Source of the DNA: Rubrivivax sp. | GTDB lineage: Bacteria; Pseudomonadota; Gammaproteobacteria; Burkholderiales; Burkholderiaceae_C | NCBI GenBank assembly: GCA_022843905.1 | Contig: JALHMT010000005.1 | Location: 1 to 64,000 of the forward strand | Reading direction: 5' to 3' | Length of the DNA: 64,000 nucleotides | In this document: one piece after another, positions 16,937-25,296 of the stretch | Position numbering within the stretch: the stretch's first letter is position 1 | How the letters are laid out: each line of letters opens with the position of its first letter | Translations under genes and position numbers: made by a program | The notes under the pieces: model-generated | Seen by the model: only the letters and a program-made list of their open reading frames with translations | The model's database searches: none | Told to the model about the DNA's origin: nothing

Positions 16937-17659
16937 ATGCCCGACGAACTCCTGGCGCGGCTGCGGCGCTTCCACGACGACGCCTTTCCGCAGTACCGCT
17001 CGACCTTCCGGCTGCTGGTGGACGACGGACAGCACCCGACCACGCTGTTCATCGGCTGCTCCGACTCGCGCCTGGTGCCCTACCTGCTGACCGGCACCGG
17101 CCCGGGGGAGCTGTTCCTGGTGCGCAACGTGGGCGCCTTCGTGCCGCCCTACGACGGCTCGGCCGGGTTCCACGGCACCGCAGCGGCCATCGAGTTCGCC
17201 GTGCTCAACCTGCAGGTCACGCGCATCATCGTCTGCGGGCACAGCCACTGCGGCGGCATCCGGGCGCTGTATGGCGGCGTGCCCGAGGCCGCGCGCAACC
17301 TGGCGCAGTGGCTGGAACTGGGGCGAGAAGCGGCGCTGCCGGTGGCCGAGCCCGGCCCCGAAGTGCTTCGCCGTACGGAACAGCGCGCCGTGGTGCTGCA
17401 GCTCGAAAGGCTGATGGACTACCCCATGGTGCGCGAGCGTGTCGAAGCCCGCCAGCTCACGCTGCACGGCTGGCACTACGTCATCGAAGACGGCGAGGTG
17501 CACGTGTTCGACGTGCAGCGCGGCGCCTTCGTCGCGGCCTCGTCGTCAGAGCACGCCGGCACCGGGCCCTACGCCCCCTACGACGACGCCGGGCCGCCGG
17601 CCGGCACGTCGGCCCTCAGCGCACCTGCACCGCCAGCCCCTGGCGATCGAACGGTATGA
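16937..17659 (+). CDS. Beta-class carbonic anhydrase
   Basis: The 240-residue zinc enzyme interconverts CO2 and bicarbonate. Zinc ligands and the catalytic Asp/Arg dyad are present: CSDSR for the first cysteine, aspartate and arginine, and CGHSHCGG for His and the second cysteine. NVGAFVPPY and GTAAAIEFAV are typical surrounding motifs. It starts 24 bp after the PPIase gene, so it is probably in the nar transcript. The C-terminal 35 residues are Pro/Ala-rich and overlap the end of the opposing gene by 44 bp. Confidence 0.93.
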   Translation: MPDELLARLRRFHDDAFPQYRSTFRLLVDDGQHPTTLFIGCSDSRLVPYLLTGTGPGELFLVRNVGAFVPPYDGSAGFHGTAAAIEFAVLNLQVTRIIVCGHSHCGGIRALYGGVPEAARNLAQWLELGREAALPVAEPGPEVLRRTEQRAVVLQLERLMDYPMVRERVEARQLTLHGWHYVIEDGEVHVFDVQRGAFVAASSSEHAGTGPYAPYDDAGPPAGTSALSAPAPPAPGDRTV

Positions 17660-18020
17660 ACCGGGCCAACTCGCCGCTGCGCACGTTCTCCACCATGCGC
17701 TCCAGCGCGCTGGCCACCGCGCTGTCGGCCGGCGCCTGGCCGTCGCTGCCCGACAGCGCCGCCGCGAACACCAGCACCCAGGGCTGCTCGAATACCGTCG
17801 CCTCGGCGGCGAGCGATTCGAAGCTCTTCAGTTCCGCCGGGTCCTTGTCGACGCACATCAGCGGCGACAGCTCGCCCGACTCGCCGTCCTCGAACCTCTC
17901 GCGCTGTTCCGGGGTGGCGTGTTCAGGCAGCGTGGCGCCGGCAAAGACCAGCAGCAGGCGCTGGGGCTGGCTCTGCTGGCGCGCAGCCTGCAGCAGTTCG
18001 TCGAAGGTGGTGATGTTCAT
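17616..18020 (-). CDS. Conserved hypothetical protein
   Basis: This 134-residue protein begins MNITTFDELLQAARQQ; an upstream extension is possible but lacks family-like sequence. Recognisable stretches are QRLLLVFAGATLPEHATPEQ, PLMCVDKDPAEL, WVLVFAAALSG and a C-terminal RFIPFDRQGLAV. Similar proteins recur in Burkholderiales, sometimes labelled as ribonucleotide reductase related, but I see no catalytic motif supporting that label. It is the only minus-strand gene in the nitrate region and converges on the carbonic anhydrase with a 44-bp overlap. Confidence 0.75.
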   Translation of the reverse strand: MNITTFDELLQAARQQSQPQRLLLVFAGATLPEHATPEQRERFEDGESGELSPLMCVDKDPAELKSFESLAAEATVFEQPWVLVFAAALSGSDGQAPADSAVASALERMVENVRSGELARFIPFDRQGLAVQVR

Positions 18021-18152
18021 GCCTGGATTGAACGCCAGGACCCTGACGCGGGGCCAGCAAAGCCGCACACCGCCCTTCGACCATCAGGGCCTGCCGGTTG
18101 CTGCACCCTGCAGTCGGCCCCTGCCCAGCGCATCGCCGGCGAGGTCCGCCTG

Positions 18153-18704
18153 ATGAACAAGGCTTCGCCCATCACCCTGCACGCCGCACCCTCGGCCGGC
18201 TTCGACGAGCCCTTCGAGATGCTTCAGGCCTGCCACGAGCGCGTCGAGCGCATGCTCGGCCTGCTGGAGCGCCTGGCCGCGCACCTGCTCGATCACGGCG
18301 CCGAGGCGACCGCGCAGCGTGCCGCGGTGGACGTGATGCGCTATTTCGACGTGGCCGGCCCGGCCCATCACGAGGACGAGGAGCGGCATCTCTTCCCGCG
18401 GCTGCTGGCGCAGGGGTCCGCTGAACTGCAGCAGGTCGTCGGGCAGATGCAGCATGACCACCGGACGATGACGATGGCGTGGGCCGGGGTTCGCAGGGAT
18501 CTCCAGGCCGTCGTGGCTGCCGCCTGGCCGCCCGCCGGAGGGGCCGACGCGGCATGGGCCCGCTGGAGCGCCTTCGCCGCGCAGTACCGAGAGCACATCG
18601 CGATCGAGGAAACGCAGGTCTACCCGGGCGTTCGTCCGCTGATCGATGAGCCGACACTGGCAGATATGGGCGACGAGATGGCCAGACGACGGGGCGTACG
18701 TTGA
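18153..18704 (+). CDS. Hemerythrin HHE-domain protein
   Basis: The 183-residue all-helical protein carries the metal-binding residues of the hemerythrin cation-binding family: CHERVERM in helix 1, HHEDEERHLFPRL in helix 2, QHDHRTM in helix 3 and EHIAIEETQVYP in helix 4. It would bind a di-iron centre and sense or carry O2 or NO, or serve iron repair. Its place just before narXL suggests a role under low oxygen or nitrosative stress, which is inference. Its stop overlaps an in-frame TTG for narX. Confidence 0.88.
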   Translation: MNKASPITLHAAPSAGFDEPFEMLQACHERVERMLGLLERLAAHLLDHGAEATAQRAAVDVMRYFDVAGPAHHEDEERHLFPRLLAQGSAELQQVVGQMQHDHRTMTMAWAGVRRDLQAVVAAAWPPAGGADAAWARWSAFAAQYREHIAIEETQVYPGVRPLIDEPTLADMGDEMARRRGVR

Positions 18705-20635
18705 TCGGTGGCCTGCGGCCTCTACGCAACGGCGTCTCCCCGGCTTACAGTCCGTCGGTGCGCCACCGCTGGTCACTGTCCACCAAGCTCGGCACCATCG
18801 GCGGCGCGCTGCTGCTGGTGGCGCTGATCTCCATCGGCCTCACCTTGTGGGTGACCTGGCAGCTGTCGGGCGGTGCCGCGTCCGTCAACGAGGCCGGTCG
18901 CATGCGCATGCAGACCTGGCGTCTGGCGCAGACGCTGCAAAGCGGCGACACGGCACGCGTGCAGGCGCTGATGGCGGAGTTCGACCGCAGCGTGGCAGTG
19001 CTGAGCACGGGCGACCCCGCGCGGCCGCTCTTCGTGCCGCGAGACCAGCACTCGCAGGCGGCGTTTGCCGACGTGCGTGCCGACTGGCAGGCGCTGCGTG
19101 CCGCCTGGACTGCACTGCAGCGCCCCTCGGCGGCCGAGGTGGCGCAGCAGGCGGATGCCTTCGTCGCGCGCATCGATGCCTTCGTCTCCGCCATCGAGAC
19201 GCAGTTGGCGAGGCTGACCGCCGTGCTCAACGCGTTCCAGTTCGCCCTGGTGGCCCTGGCCATCGCCAGCGCCGTCACGCTTCTGTATGCCGGCTACCTG
19301 TTTGTCTTCAACCCGCTGTCTCGGCTGCAGGGTGGCCTCGAGCGGGTCGAGAAGGGCGATCTCGCGGCGCGCGTGGAAGTCGACTCCGACGATGAATTCG
19401 GTGCGCTGGCGACGGGCTTCAACCGGATGGCGGAAACCCTTCAGGGCCTGTACCAGAACCTCGAGGCCAAGGTGCAGGAGAAGACGCTGAGACTGGAGAC
19501 CGAATACGCGCGACTGGCGGCGCTCTACGAAGCCGCGGCCTTCGTCGCCAGCGCCACCACGCTGGACGAACTGGCGCAGGGCTTCGCGCGCCAGGTGCGC
19601 CGCGTGGCGCGTGCCGACGCGTCGGCGGTGCGCTGGAGCGACGAGTCGAACCGCCGCTACCTGATGCTGGCCTCCGACGGCCTGCCCGCTGCCGTGGCCG
19701 AGGAAGAACAGTGCGTGCCGACGGGCCATTGCCTCTGTGGCCAGCCGCAGGGCCAGGCGCGCACGCGCGTGATCCCCATCGTGGCCGGCGGGCACTCCGA
19801 TCGCCTGGGTCACTGCGAGCGGGCCGGCTTCCAGACCGTGGTCGGCGTGCCGGTTCGGCTTCACGAGCGGCTGGTCGGCGAGCTGAACCTGTTCTACCGC
19901 ACGCCCACCCAGCTGGCCGACGACGACAGCGCGCTGCTGGAAACGCTGGCCAGCCACCTGGCGGCGGCCATCGAAAGCCTGCGCGCCGGCGCCCTGGAAC
20001 GCGAGACCGCGGTGGCGCAGGAGCGCGGCCTGCTCGCGCGCGAACTGCACGACTCCATCGCGCAGGGCCTGGCCTTCCTGAAGATCCAGGTGAGCCTGCT
20101 GCGCGGTGCGCTGCAGCGCGGCGACGCCGTGCAGATCGAGCGCACCGTGGCGGAACTGGACACCGGCGTCAACGAAAGCCTGTCCGACGTGCGCGAGCTG
20201 CTGATGCACTTCCGCACGCGCACCAACACCGAGGACATCGCACCGGCGCTTCGCACCACGCTGCAGAAGTTCGAGCACCAGACCGGCTTGATCACGCACC
20301 TGCAGATCGACGGTGATGGCCTGCCGCTGGCCGCCGACGTCCAGGTCCAGGTGCTGCATGTCGTGCAGGAGGCGTTGTCCAATGTGCGCAAGCACGCGGG
20401 GGCGCGCGAAGTCTGGGTGGAAGTGAGGCAGACGCCTCGGTGGCGTGTCGAAGTGCGTGACGACGGCCTCGGCTTCGACGCCGGCGGCCCGGCCGGCGAC
20501 GAGACGCACGTCGGGCTTCGCATCATGAGCGAACGTGCGCAACGCATCGGGGCCACCGTGCAGGTCGATTCGGTGCCGGGCTCGGGCACTTGTGTGGTGC
20601 TGACGCTGCCCGAGCGTCAGCGCCTTGCGGCATGA
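18701..20635 (+). CDS. narX: Nitrate/nitrite sensor histidine kinase
   Basis: Two starts are possible: TTG at 18701 overlapping the previous stop (644 residues), or GTG at 18758, which has a TACAGT hexamer 6 nt upstream. Order of domains: membrane segment 1 (GGALLLVALISIGLTLWVTW), a periplasmic sensor with the P-box VNEAGRMRMQTWRLAQTL, membrane segment 2 (FALVALAIASAVTLLYAGY), HAMP, then a GAF-like module with the cysteine cluster EEQCVPTGHCLCG...GHCER typical of NarX. The H-box LARELHDSIAQGLAFLKIQ follows, with the HATPase end DDGLGFDAG. It overlaps narL as ATGA. Confidence 0.93.
   Translation: MIGGLRPLRNGVSPAYSPSVRHRWSLSTKLGTIGGALLLVALISIGLTLWVTWQLSGGAASVNEAGRMRMQTWRLAQTLQSGDTARVQALMAEFDRSVAVLSTGDPARPLFVPRDQHSQAAFADVRADWQALRAAWTALQRPSAAEVAQQADAFVARIDAFVSAIETQLARLTAVLNAFQFALVALAIASAVTLLYAGYLFVFNPLSRLQGGLERVEKGDLAARVEVDSDDEFGALATGFNRMAETLQGLYQNLEAKVQEKTLRLETEYARLAALYEAAAFVASATTLDELAQGFARQVRRVARADASAVRWSDESNRRYLMLASDGLPAAVAEEEQCVPTGHCLCGQPQGQARTRVIPIVAGGHSDRLGHCERAGFQTVVGVPVRLHERLVGELNLFYRTPTQLADDDSALLETLASHLAAAIESLRAGALERETAVAQERGLLARELHDSIAQGLAFLKIQVSLLRGALQRGDAVQIERTVAELDTGVNESLSDVRELLMHFRTRTNTEDIAPALRTTLQKFEHQTGLITHLQIDGDGLPLAADVQVQVLHVVQEALSNVRKHAGAREVWVEVRQTPRWRVEVRDDGLGFDAGGPAGDETHVGLRIMSERAQRIGATVQVDSVPGSGTCVVLTLPERQRLAA
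18746..18751 (+). promoter_or_regulatory. -10-like hexamer 6 nt before the narX GTG
   Basis: TACAGT lies exactly 6 nt before GTG 18758. No Shine-Dalgarno precedes that codon. It fits a leaderless transcript and favours the shorter NarX. Confidence 0.4.
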
Positions 20636-21297
20636 GTGCTGCAGCCGCCATCCGCGTGCTGGTGGTCGACGACCACACGCTGTTCCGTCGCGGCCTCGTG
20701 GCGCTGCTCGCCGTCGATGCACGCTTCCAGGTCGTGGCCGAGGCTGCCGACGCCGGTGACGCCCTGCGCCGCGCCGCCGAGACGCAGCCCGATGTGGTGC
20801 TGCTGGACAACCACCTGCCCGGCGTGAAGGGCGTCGATGCGCTGGCCGGCCTGCGCGAGGTGGCGCCGCGCGCACGTGTGCTGATGCTCACGGTGAGCGA
20901 GGACGAACGCGACCTGGCCGCGGCGCTGCGCGGCGGCGCGCAGGGCTACCTGCTGAAGACGGTGGACAGCGACGTGCTGGCCTCGACCATCGTGCGCGCG
21001 ATGGCCGGCGAGTCGGTGGTCAGCCCGGAGATGACGAGCAAGCTGGTGGCCGCCTTCCAGTCGATGAAGGCCGAGCCGGCGGCGCCCGACGCGAACGATC
21101 AGTCTGCCACGCCGCTGTCGCCGCGCGAGGAACAGATCCTGGCGCACATCGCGCGCGGCGCCAGCAACAAGGAGATCGCGCGTGCACTCGACATCGCCGA
21201 GACGACGGTGAAGATCCACGTGCAGCACATCCTGCGCAAGCTGGGGCTCAGCTCGCGCGTGCAGGCGGCCGTCTATGCAACAGGGCGCAAGGCCTGA
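20632..21297 (+). CDS. narL: Nitrate/nitrite response regulator, LuxR/FixJ type
   Basis: The 221-residue regulator begins inside the narX stop (ATGA). The receiver domain shows the acidic pocket VVDDH, the phospho-acceptor Asp in VVLLDNHLPG, the Thr in LMLTVSED and the Lys in YLLKTV. The C-terminal helix-turn-helix is LSPREEQILAHIARGASNKEIA followed by ETTVKIHVQHILRKLGLSSR; LSPREEQILAHI and TVKIHVQHI are diagnostic. It is expected to control the upstream nar genes with nitrate as the signal. It could equally be called NarL or NarP; pairing with narX supports NarL. Confidence 0.92.
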   Translation: MSAAAAIRVLVVDDHTLFRRGLVALLAVDARFQVVAEAADAGDALRRAAETQPDVVLLDNHLPGVKGVDALAGLREVAPRARVLMLTVSEDERDLAAALRGGAQGYLLKTVDSDVLASTIVRAMAGESVVSPEMTSKLVAAFQSMKAEPAAPDANDQSATPLSPREEQILAHIARGASNKEIARALDIAETTVKIHVQHILRKLGLSSRVQAAVYATGRKA

Positions 21298-21348
21298 AGG
21301 CCTGGGGTTCGACGTCGGCGGCCGTCGCAGCCCGACGCACGCGGCCGA

Positions 21349-22347
21349 TCACATCGGCGCGTCGTCCCCGGGCGGCGCGGCCTCGGCGCGGCGGATGCGT
21401 ACCGCGGCCTTCTTGACGGGCACCGCCGCGGGGGCGTCTGCCGCCGCCGGCGCTGCGGCGTCGACGAAGGCCTGCGTGGCATCGCCAGCTGCGGTGGTCT
21501 GCCTGCCAGCGGCGGACTCCTGCGCCGGCTCCTCGTCCTTGATGACCCGGCTGTACGGGGCCAGGATCTGCACCAGTTGTCCGTAGACCTTGGGGCAGCC
21601 CGCCACGACCTCGCGCTGGTACAGGTAGTCGCTTTCGCCGGTGAAGTTGCCGATCAGGCCGCCGGCCTCGGTGATGATCAGCGAGCCTGCGGCCACGTCC
21701 CAGGGGTTCAGGCCGGTCTCGAAGAAGCCGTCGTAGTAGCCGGCGGCCACGTAGCAGAGGTCCAGTGCGGCGGCACCCGGGCGGCGCAGGCCGGCGCAGC
21801 TCTGCATCACGTCCTCGAACATCTTCAGGTAGCGCTTGAAGTTGTCGCCCTTGCGGAAGGGGAAGCCGGTGCCGATCAGCGAGTCGGACAGCCGCGTGCG
21901 CTTGGACACGCGCAGCCGGCGGTCGTTCAGGAAGGCGCCGCGCCCGCGCGATGCGTAGAACATGTCGTTGCGCGTGGGGTCGTAGACGACGGCCTGGTGC
22001 ACCTGGTGGCGGTGCGCCAGCGCGATCGACACGGCATACACCGGGAATCCGTGCAGGAAGTTGGTGGTGCCGTCCAGCGGATCGATGATCCAGGTGAACT
22101 CGCTGTCCTTGGCGCCGCGGCTGCGCCCGGACTCCTCGGCCAGGATGCCGTGGCCCGGATAGGCTTCCAGCAGCACGTCGATGATGGCCTGTTCCGCCGC
22201 CTGATCGACTTCGCTGACGAAGTCGTTGGGCCCCTTCTGCCCGACCTTGATGATGTCGAGGTCGAGGGCCGCCCGGTTGATGATCGATCCCGCCGCACGG
22301 GCCGCCTTGATGGCGATGTTCAGCATGGGATGGAGCGCTTGGGACAT
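21349..22347 (-). CDS. suhB: Inositol-1-monophosphatase family protein
   Basis: The start [20 protein letters not shown] gives 332 residues. The metal-dependent phosphatase motifs are [24 protein letters not shown] and [17 protein letters not shown]. SuhB also binds the transcription antitermination complex during rRNA synthesis in enterobacteria. Family members are usually about 265 residues; here an extra tail of about 65 residues rich in Ala, Pro, Lys and Arg follows [10 protein letters not shown]. It is divergent from trmJ, separated by 124 bp. Confidence 0.92.
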   Translation of the reverse strand: MSQALHPMLNIAIKAARAAGSIINRAALDLDIIKVGQKGPNDFVSEVDQAAEQAIIDVLLEAYPGHGILAEESGRSRGAKDSEFTWIIDPLDGTTNFLHGFPVYAVSIALAHRHQVHQAVVYDPTRNDMFYASRGRGAFLNDRRLRVSKRTRLSDSLIGTGFPFRKGDNFKRYLKMFEDVMQSCAGLRRPGAAALDLCYVAAGYYDGFFETGLNPWDVAAGSLIITEAGGLIGNFTGESDYLYQREVVAGCPKVYGQLVQILAPYSRVIKDEEPAQESAAGRQTTAAGDATQAFVDAAAPAAADAPAAVPVKKAAVRIRRAEAAPPGDDAPM

Positions 22348-22403
22348 GACGGACCTTGGTCTGGGGGAGGGCGGGGCGGCGGCGATGAAAAGAGCGCTGC
22401 AGC

Positions 22404-22409
22404 GACAAT
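22404..22409 (+). promoter_or_regulatory. -10-like hexamer ahead of the trmJ leader ORF
   Basis: GACAAT lies 6 nt before an ATG at 22416 that opens an 18-codon frame. No clear -35 is present. The spacing matches the other putative leaderless starts in the window. Confidence 0.35.
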
Positions 22410-22415
22410 TGCGAC

Positions 22416-22472
22416 ATGACGCCGCTGCAGCAGAGCCCCCGAGTTTACCCGCGACCCCGTCCGCCGCGCTGA
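22416..22472 (+). CDS. Possible 18-codon leader peptide of trmJ
   Basis: The frame [18 protein letters not shown] ends in TGA at 22470-22472, whose last base is the first base of the trmJ ATG (TGATG). The arrangement would couple trmJ translation to the leader. The peptide is rich in Pro and Arg. The frame may be chance, since high-GC DNA opens many short frames. Confidence 0.3.
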   Translation: MTPLQQSPRVYPRPRPPR

Positions 22473-23194
22473 TGAGCGACACCACCCGATTCGTGCTGGT
22501 GCACACGAGCCATGCCGGCAACGTGGGCGCGGCGGCGCGCGCCATGAAGGTGATGGGCTTTGCCGACCTGGTGCTGGTGCAGCCGCGCTGGCCCGACGTG
22601 CTGCAGCGCGAGGAGACGCTGGCCCGGGCCAGCGGCGCCGGCGACGTGCTGGCCGGCGCACGCACGGTGGACACGCTGGCCGAGGCGCTGGACGGCATCA
22701 GCTGGGCCTGCGCCACGGCGATGACGCCGCGCGACTTCGGCCCGCCCACCTTCGCCCCGCGCGAACACTTCGCGACGCTGGCCACCAGCCCGCATCGCGT
22801 GGCCTTCGTCTTCGGACCGGAACGCACGGGTCTGTCCAACGAGGACGTCTACCGCTGCCACGCCTGCCTGAGCGTGCCCACGCACCCCGACTACGGCTCG
22901 CTCAACCTGGCGCAGGCGGTGCAGCTCATCGCCTACGACTGGCGCCAGGCGATCGGCGGCTTCGGCGTGTCGGCACGCACCTCCGATCCATCGCTGGCCG
23001 ATGGCGCTGCCATCGAAGGCCTGCTGCAGCACTGGAAGACCACGCTGGAGGCCATCGGCTTCCTCGATCCCGCCGCGCCGCGCAAGCTGATGCCGCGCCT
23101 GAACCAGCTGCTCAATCGCGCCCAGCTCACGCACGAAGAGGTGCACATCCTGCGCGGAATCGCCCGCGCGGCTACACTGAAATCACCTCGTTGA
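22472..23194 (+). CDS. trmJ: tRNA/rRNA methyltransferase TrmJ (SPOUT)
   Basis: The 240-residue protein starts at ATG 22472. It matches the SpoU/TrmJ family, which uses AdoMet to 2'-O-methylate tRNA at position 32. Motif 1 is [19 protein letters not shown] ([10 protein letters not shown]), motif 2 is [17 protein letters not shown], and motif 3 is [15 protein letters not shown]; together these form the trefoil-knot AdoMet site. The C-terminal half is an extension with [16 protein letters not shown], as in TrmJ. cysE follows after 45 bp. Confidence 0.93.
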   Translation: MSDTTRFVLVHTSHAGNVGAAARAMKVMGFADLVLVQPRWPDVLQREETLARASGAGDVLAGARTVDTLAEALDGISWACATAMTPRDFGPPTFAPREHFATLATSPHRVAFVFGPERTGLSNEDVYRCHACLSVPTHPDYGSLNLAQAVQLIAYDWRQAIGGFGVSARTSDPSLADGAAIEGLLQHWKTTLEAIGFLDPAAPRKLMPRLNQLLNRAQLTHEEVHILRGIARAATLKSPR

Positions 23195-23212
23195 CTCGGG
23201 AATGACCCGAGT
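23194..23212. other. Small hairpin between trmJ and cysE
   Basis: ACTCGGG and CCCGAGT form a 7-bp stem with a 5-nt loop, starting at the last base of the trmJ stop. No T-run follows, so it is not a clear terminator. Confidence 0.35.
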
Positions 23213-23239
23213 TCGGCGTCCAGATGGTCCGGAGCCCCC

Positions 23240-24019
23240 ATGTTCAGCCGACTGCGTGAAGACATCGCCTGCATCCTCGAGCGCGACCCCGCCGCGCGCT
23301 CGACGTGGGAGGTGCTCACCTGTTACCCGGGCCTGCACGCGCTGGTGCTGCACCGTCGCGCCCACTGGTTCTGGCAGCGCGGCTGGCGCTGGGCCGGGCG
23401 GTTCACCTCGCACGTCGCGCGCTTTCTCACCGGCATCGAGATCCACCCGGGTGCCACCATCGGCCGCCGCGTCTTCATCGACCACGGCATGGGCGTGGTG
23501 GTGGGCGAGACCGCCGAGATCGGCGACGAATGCACCATCTACCAGGGCGTGACGCTCGGTGGCACCTCCTTGTCGAAGGGCGCCAAGCGGCACCCGACGC
23601 TGGGCCGCGGCGTCATCGTCGGGGCCAACTCGCAGGTGCTGGGCGGCTTCACGGTGGGCGACGGTGCGCGCATCGGTTCCAGCGCGGTGGTCGTCAAGCC
23701 GGTGCCGCCGGGTGCCACCGCGGTGGGCAACCCGGCGCGCATCATCCAGCGCGACCTGGAGGCCGCGCGCGAGGCTGCTGCGGCCAAGATGGGCTTCTCG
23801 GCCTACGGCGTCACGCAGGGCGACGATCCGGTGTCACAGGCCATGAAGGGCCTCATCGACAACGCGTCGGGCCAGGAGCACCAGATCATGCTGCTGTGGC
23901 AGGCCATCGAAAAACTGTCGTCCCGCGCGCGCGAGCTGCCGGCCGGCGACTGTGTGCCGCAGGACGCGCAGACCACCGAGACTTTCGACGCCGAGCGCCT
24001 GAACCGCCTGGTCAAGTAG
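23240..24019 (+). CDS. cysE: Serine O-acetyltransferase
   Basis: The 259-residue enzyme acetylates L-serine with acetyl-CoA, the committing step of cysteine synthesis. After a helical N-terminus ([18 protein letters not shown]), left-handed beta-helix hexapeptides run from [10 protein letters not shown] to GNPARII. The active-site His and neighbours are in [18 protein letters not shown] and [38 protein letters not shown] continues the repeat. A C-terminal extension of about 85 residues is longer than in enteric CysE and resembles the betaproteobacterial EpsC/NifP-like form. Confidence 0.94.
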   Translation: MFSRLREDIACILERDPAARSTWEVLTCYPGLHALVLHRRAHWFWQRGWRWAGRFTSHVARFLTGIEIHPGATIGRRVFIDHGMGVVVGETAEIGDECTIYQGVTLGGTSLSKGAKRHPTLGRGVIVGANSQVLGGFTVGDGARIGSSAVVVKPVPPGATAVGNPARIIQRDLEAAREAAAAKMGFSAYGVTQGDDPVSQAMKGLIDNASGQEHQIMLLWQAIEKLSSRARELPAGDCVPQDAQTTETFDAERLNRLVK

Positions 24020-24025
24020 GCCGGC

Positions 24026-24625
24026 TCAGGCTCCAGGCCTGGCAGGCCGCAGCGCCGACTTCGGCCTGAAGGCCTTGCACATCGCCTCGTCGGTCTCGAT
24101 GTACGGTCCGCCGATGAGGTCCACGCAGTAGGGCACCGCCGCGAAGATGCCGTGCACCGGCGGCGTGGCCTGCGGCAGGCCCTGCAGCGTCTCGGCGATC
24201 GACTTCGGCTGCCCGGGCAGGTTGATGATCAGCGCCTTGCCGCGGATCACCGCCACCTGGCGCGACAGGATGGCCGTGGGCACGAAGGCCAGGCTGATCT
24301 GGCGCATCTGTTCGCCGAAGCCGGGCATCACCTTGTCGGCGACGTCGATGGTGGCTTCGGGGGTGACGTCGCGTGGCGCCGGGCCGGTGCCGCCGGTGGT
24401 CAGCACCAGATGGCAACCCACCTCGTCGACCAGTTCGCACAGCGCGGCGCTGATGCGCGACATCTCGTCGGGGATCAGCCGCGTCTGCCACTCGATGGGA
24501 TTGCGCACCGCGCGGCCCAGCCAGTCCTGCAGGGCAGGGATGCCCTTGTCCTCGTACACGCCGCTGGAGGCGCGGTCACTCACCGAGACCACGCCGATGC
24601 GCACGGGTTCGAAATCAACGCTCAT
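24026..24625 (-). CDS. mogA: Molybdopterin adenylyltransferase
   Basis: The 199-residue protein starts MSVDFEPVRIGVVSVSDRAS. MogA adenylylates molybdopterin before molybdenum insertion. The nucleotide and pterin binding motifs are LTTGGTGPAPRDVTPEAT and LIINLPGQPKSIAETLQGL. It supplies cofactor for enzymes such as the NarG encoded 12 kb away. It starts in a 4-bp overlap with the yjgA stop. Confidence 0.93.
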   Translation of the reverse strand: MSVDFEPVRIGVVSVSDRASSGVYEDKGIPALQDWLGRAVRNPIEWQTRLIPDEMSRISAALCELVDEVGCHLVLTTGGTGPAPRDVTPEATIDVADKVMPGFGEQMRQISLAFVPTAILSRQVAVIRGKALIINLPGQPKSIAETLQGLPQATPPVHGIFAAVPYCVDLIGGPYIETDEAMCKAFRPKSALRPARPGA

Positions 24626-25182
24626 GTCTTGGCCTCGATCAGCATGGGCTTGAGGAACTGGAACAGGTCGCGGTAGCTGCGCGGCTGGCGCGCTTCGGCG
24701 GCCAGGCCGGCGGCGTCGCGACGCGCGGCGCGCACCAGGCTGCGCAGCTGCTGCGTGTCGGTCTCGGGGTGGTCCACGAGCCAACGCGTCATCGCGTCGT
24801 CGTCGGCGATGAGGGCGTTGCGCCACATCTCGGTCTCGTGCAGCAGCAGCGTCTCGCGCGCCGAACCCAGCGTGGCTTCGGCCACGGCTTCGCGCAGCGC
24901 GGCTTCGTCGGCACTGCGCATGAGCTTGCCGACGTACTGCATCTGCCGGCGGCGGCCTTCATGCGAGCGCGTCTTGCGGTACATCTCGATCGCATCGCGC
25001 AGCGACTCGGGCATGTCGATCTTCGCCAGCCGTTCGTCGGACAGCGCGGCCACGGCCAGGCCCAGGTCCTGCAGGTCGTGCGACTGCTGCTTGAGCCGGG
25101 TCTTGCTGGGGCGGGAGGCATCGTCGGTCTCGTCGCCGTAGTGGGCGTCGATACCCCGGTGCGGAGCGGCGCGCTTGGTCAT
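24622..25182 (-). CDS. yjgA: Ribosome-associated protein, DUF615 (YjgA/DarP)
   Basis: The 186-residue, highly charged helical protein belongs to the YjgA family, linked to late 50S subunit assembly. Family stretches are PSKTRLKQQSHDLQDLG near the N-terminus, KIDMPESLRDAIEMYRKTRSHEGRRRQMQYVGKLMR in the middle (LRDAIE and RRRQMQYVGKLMR are most diagnostic), and SYRDLFQFLKPM at the end. It is divergent from pmbA; the two share an intergenic region with overlapping TATCATA-like sequence at 25221-25227. Confidence 0.9.
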   Translation of the reverse strand: MTKRAAPHRGIDAHYGDETDDASRPSKTRLKQQSHDLQDLGLAVAALSDERLAKIDMPESLRDAIEMYRKTRSHEGRRRQMQYVGKLMRSADEAALREAVAEATLGSARETLLLHETEMWRNALIADDDAMTRWLVDHPETDTQQLRSLVRAARRDAAGLAAEARQPRSYRDLFQFLKPMLIEAKT

Positions 25183-25296
25183 GGTCTGGGGTCTGCGCTG
25201 AGGGCGTTGAGTGCGGCCGGTATCATAGTCCGCACCCCTGTCGACGCCCCTTCGTGCCGCCCGCCGCGGCGCGATCCACCCCGAGCTCCCTTGCCC

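Noticed and set aside
18084..18776. Minus-strand frame opposite the hemerythrin gene
   Set aside because: The sense strand shows all hemerythrin metal ligands; the antisense frame has no recognisable motif.
23194..23212. Riboswitch or attenuator ahead of cysE
   Set aside because: Only a 7-bp hairpin with no alternative pairing or T-run; the leader is too short for a known cysteine or AdoMet riboswitch.
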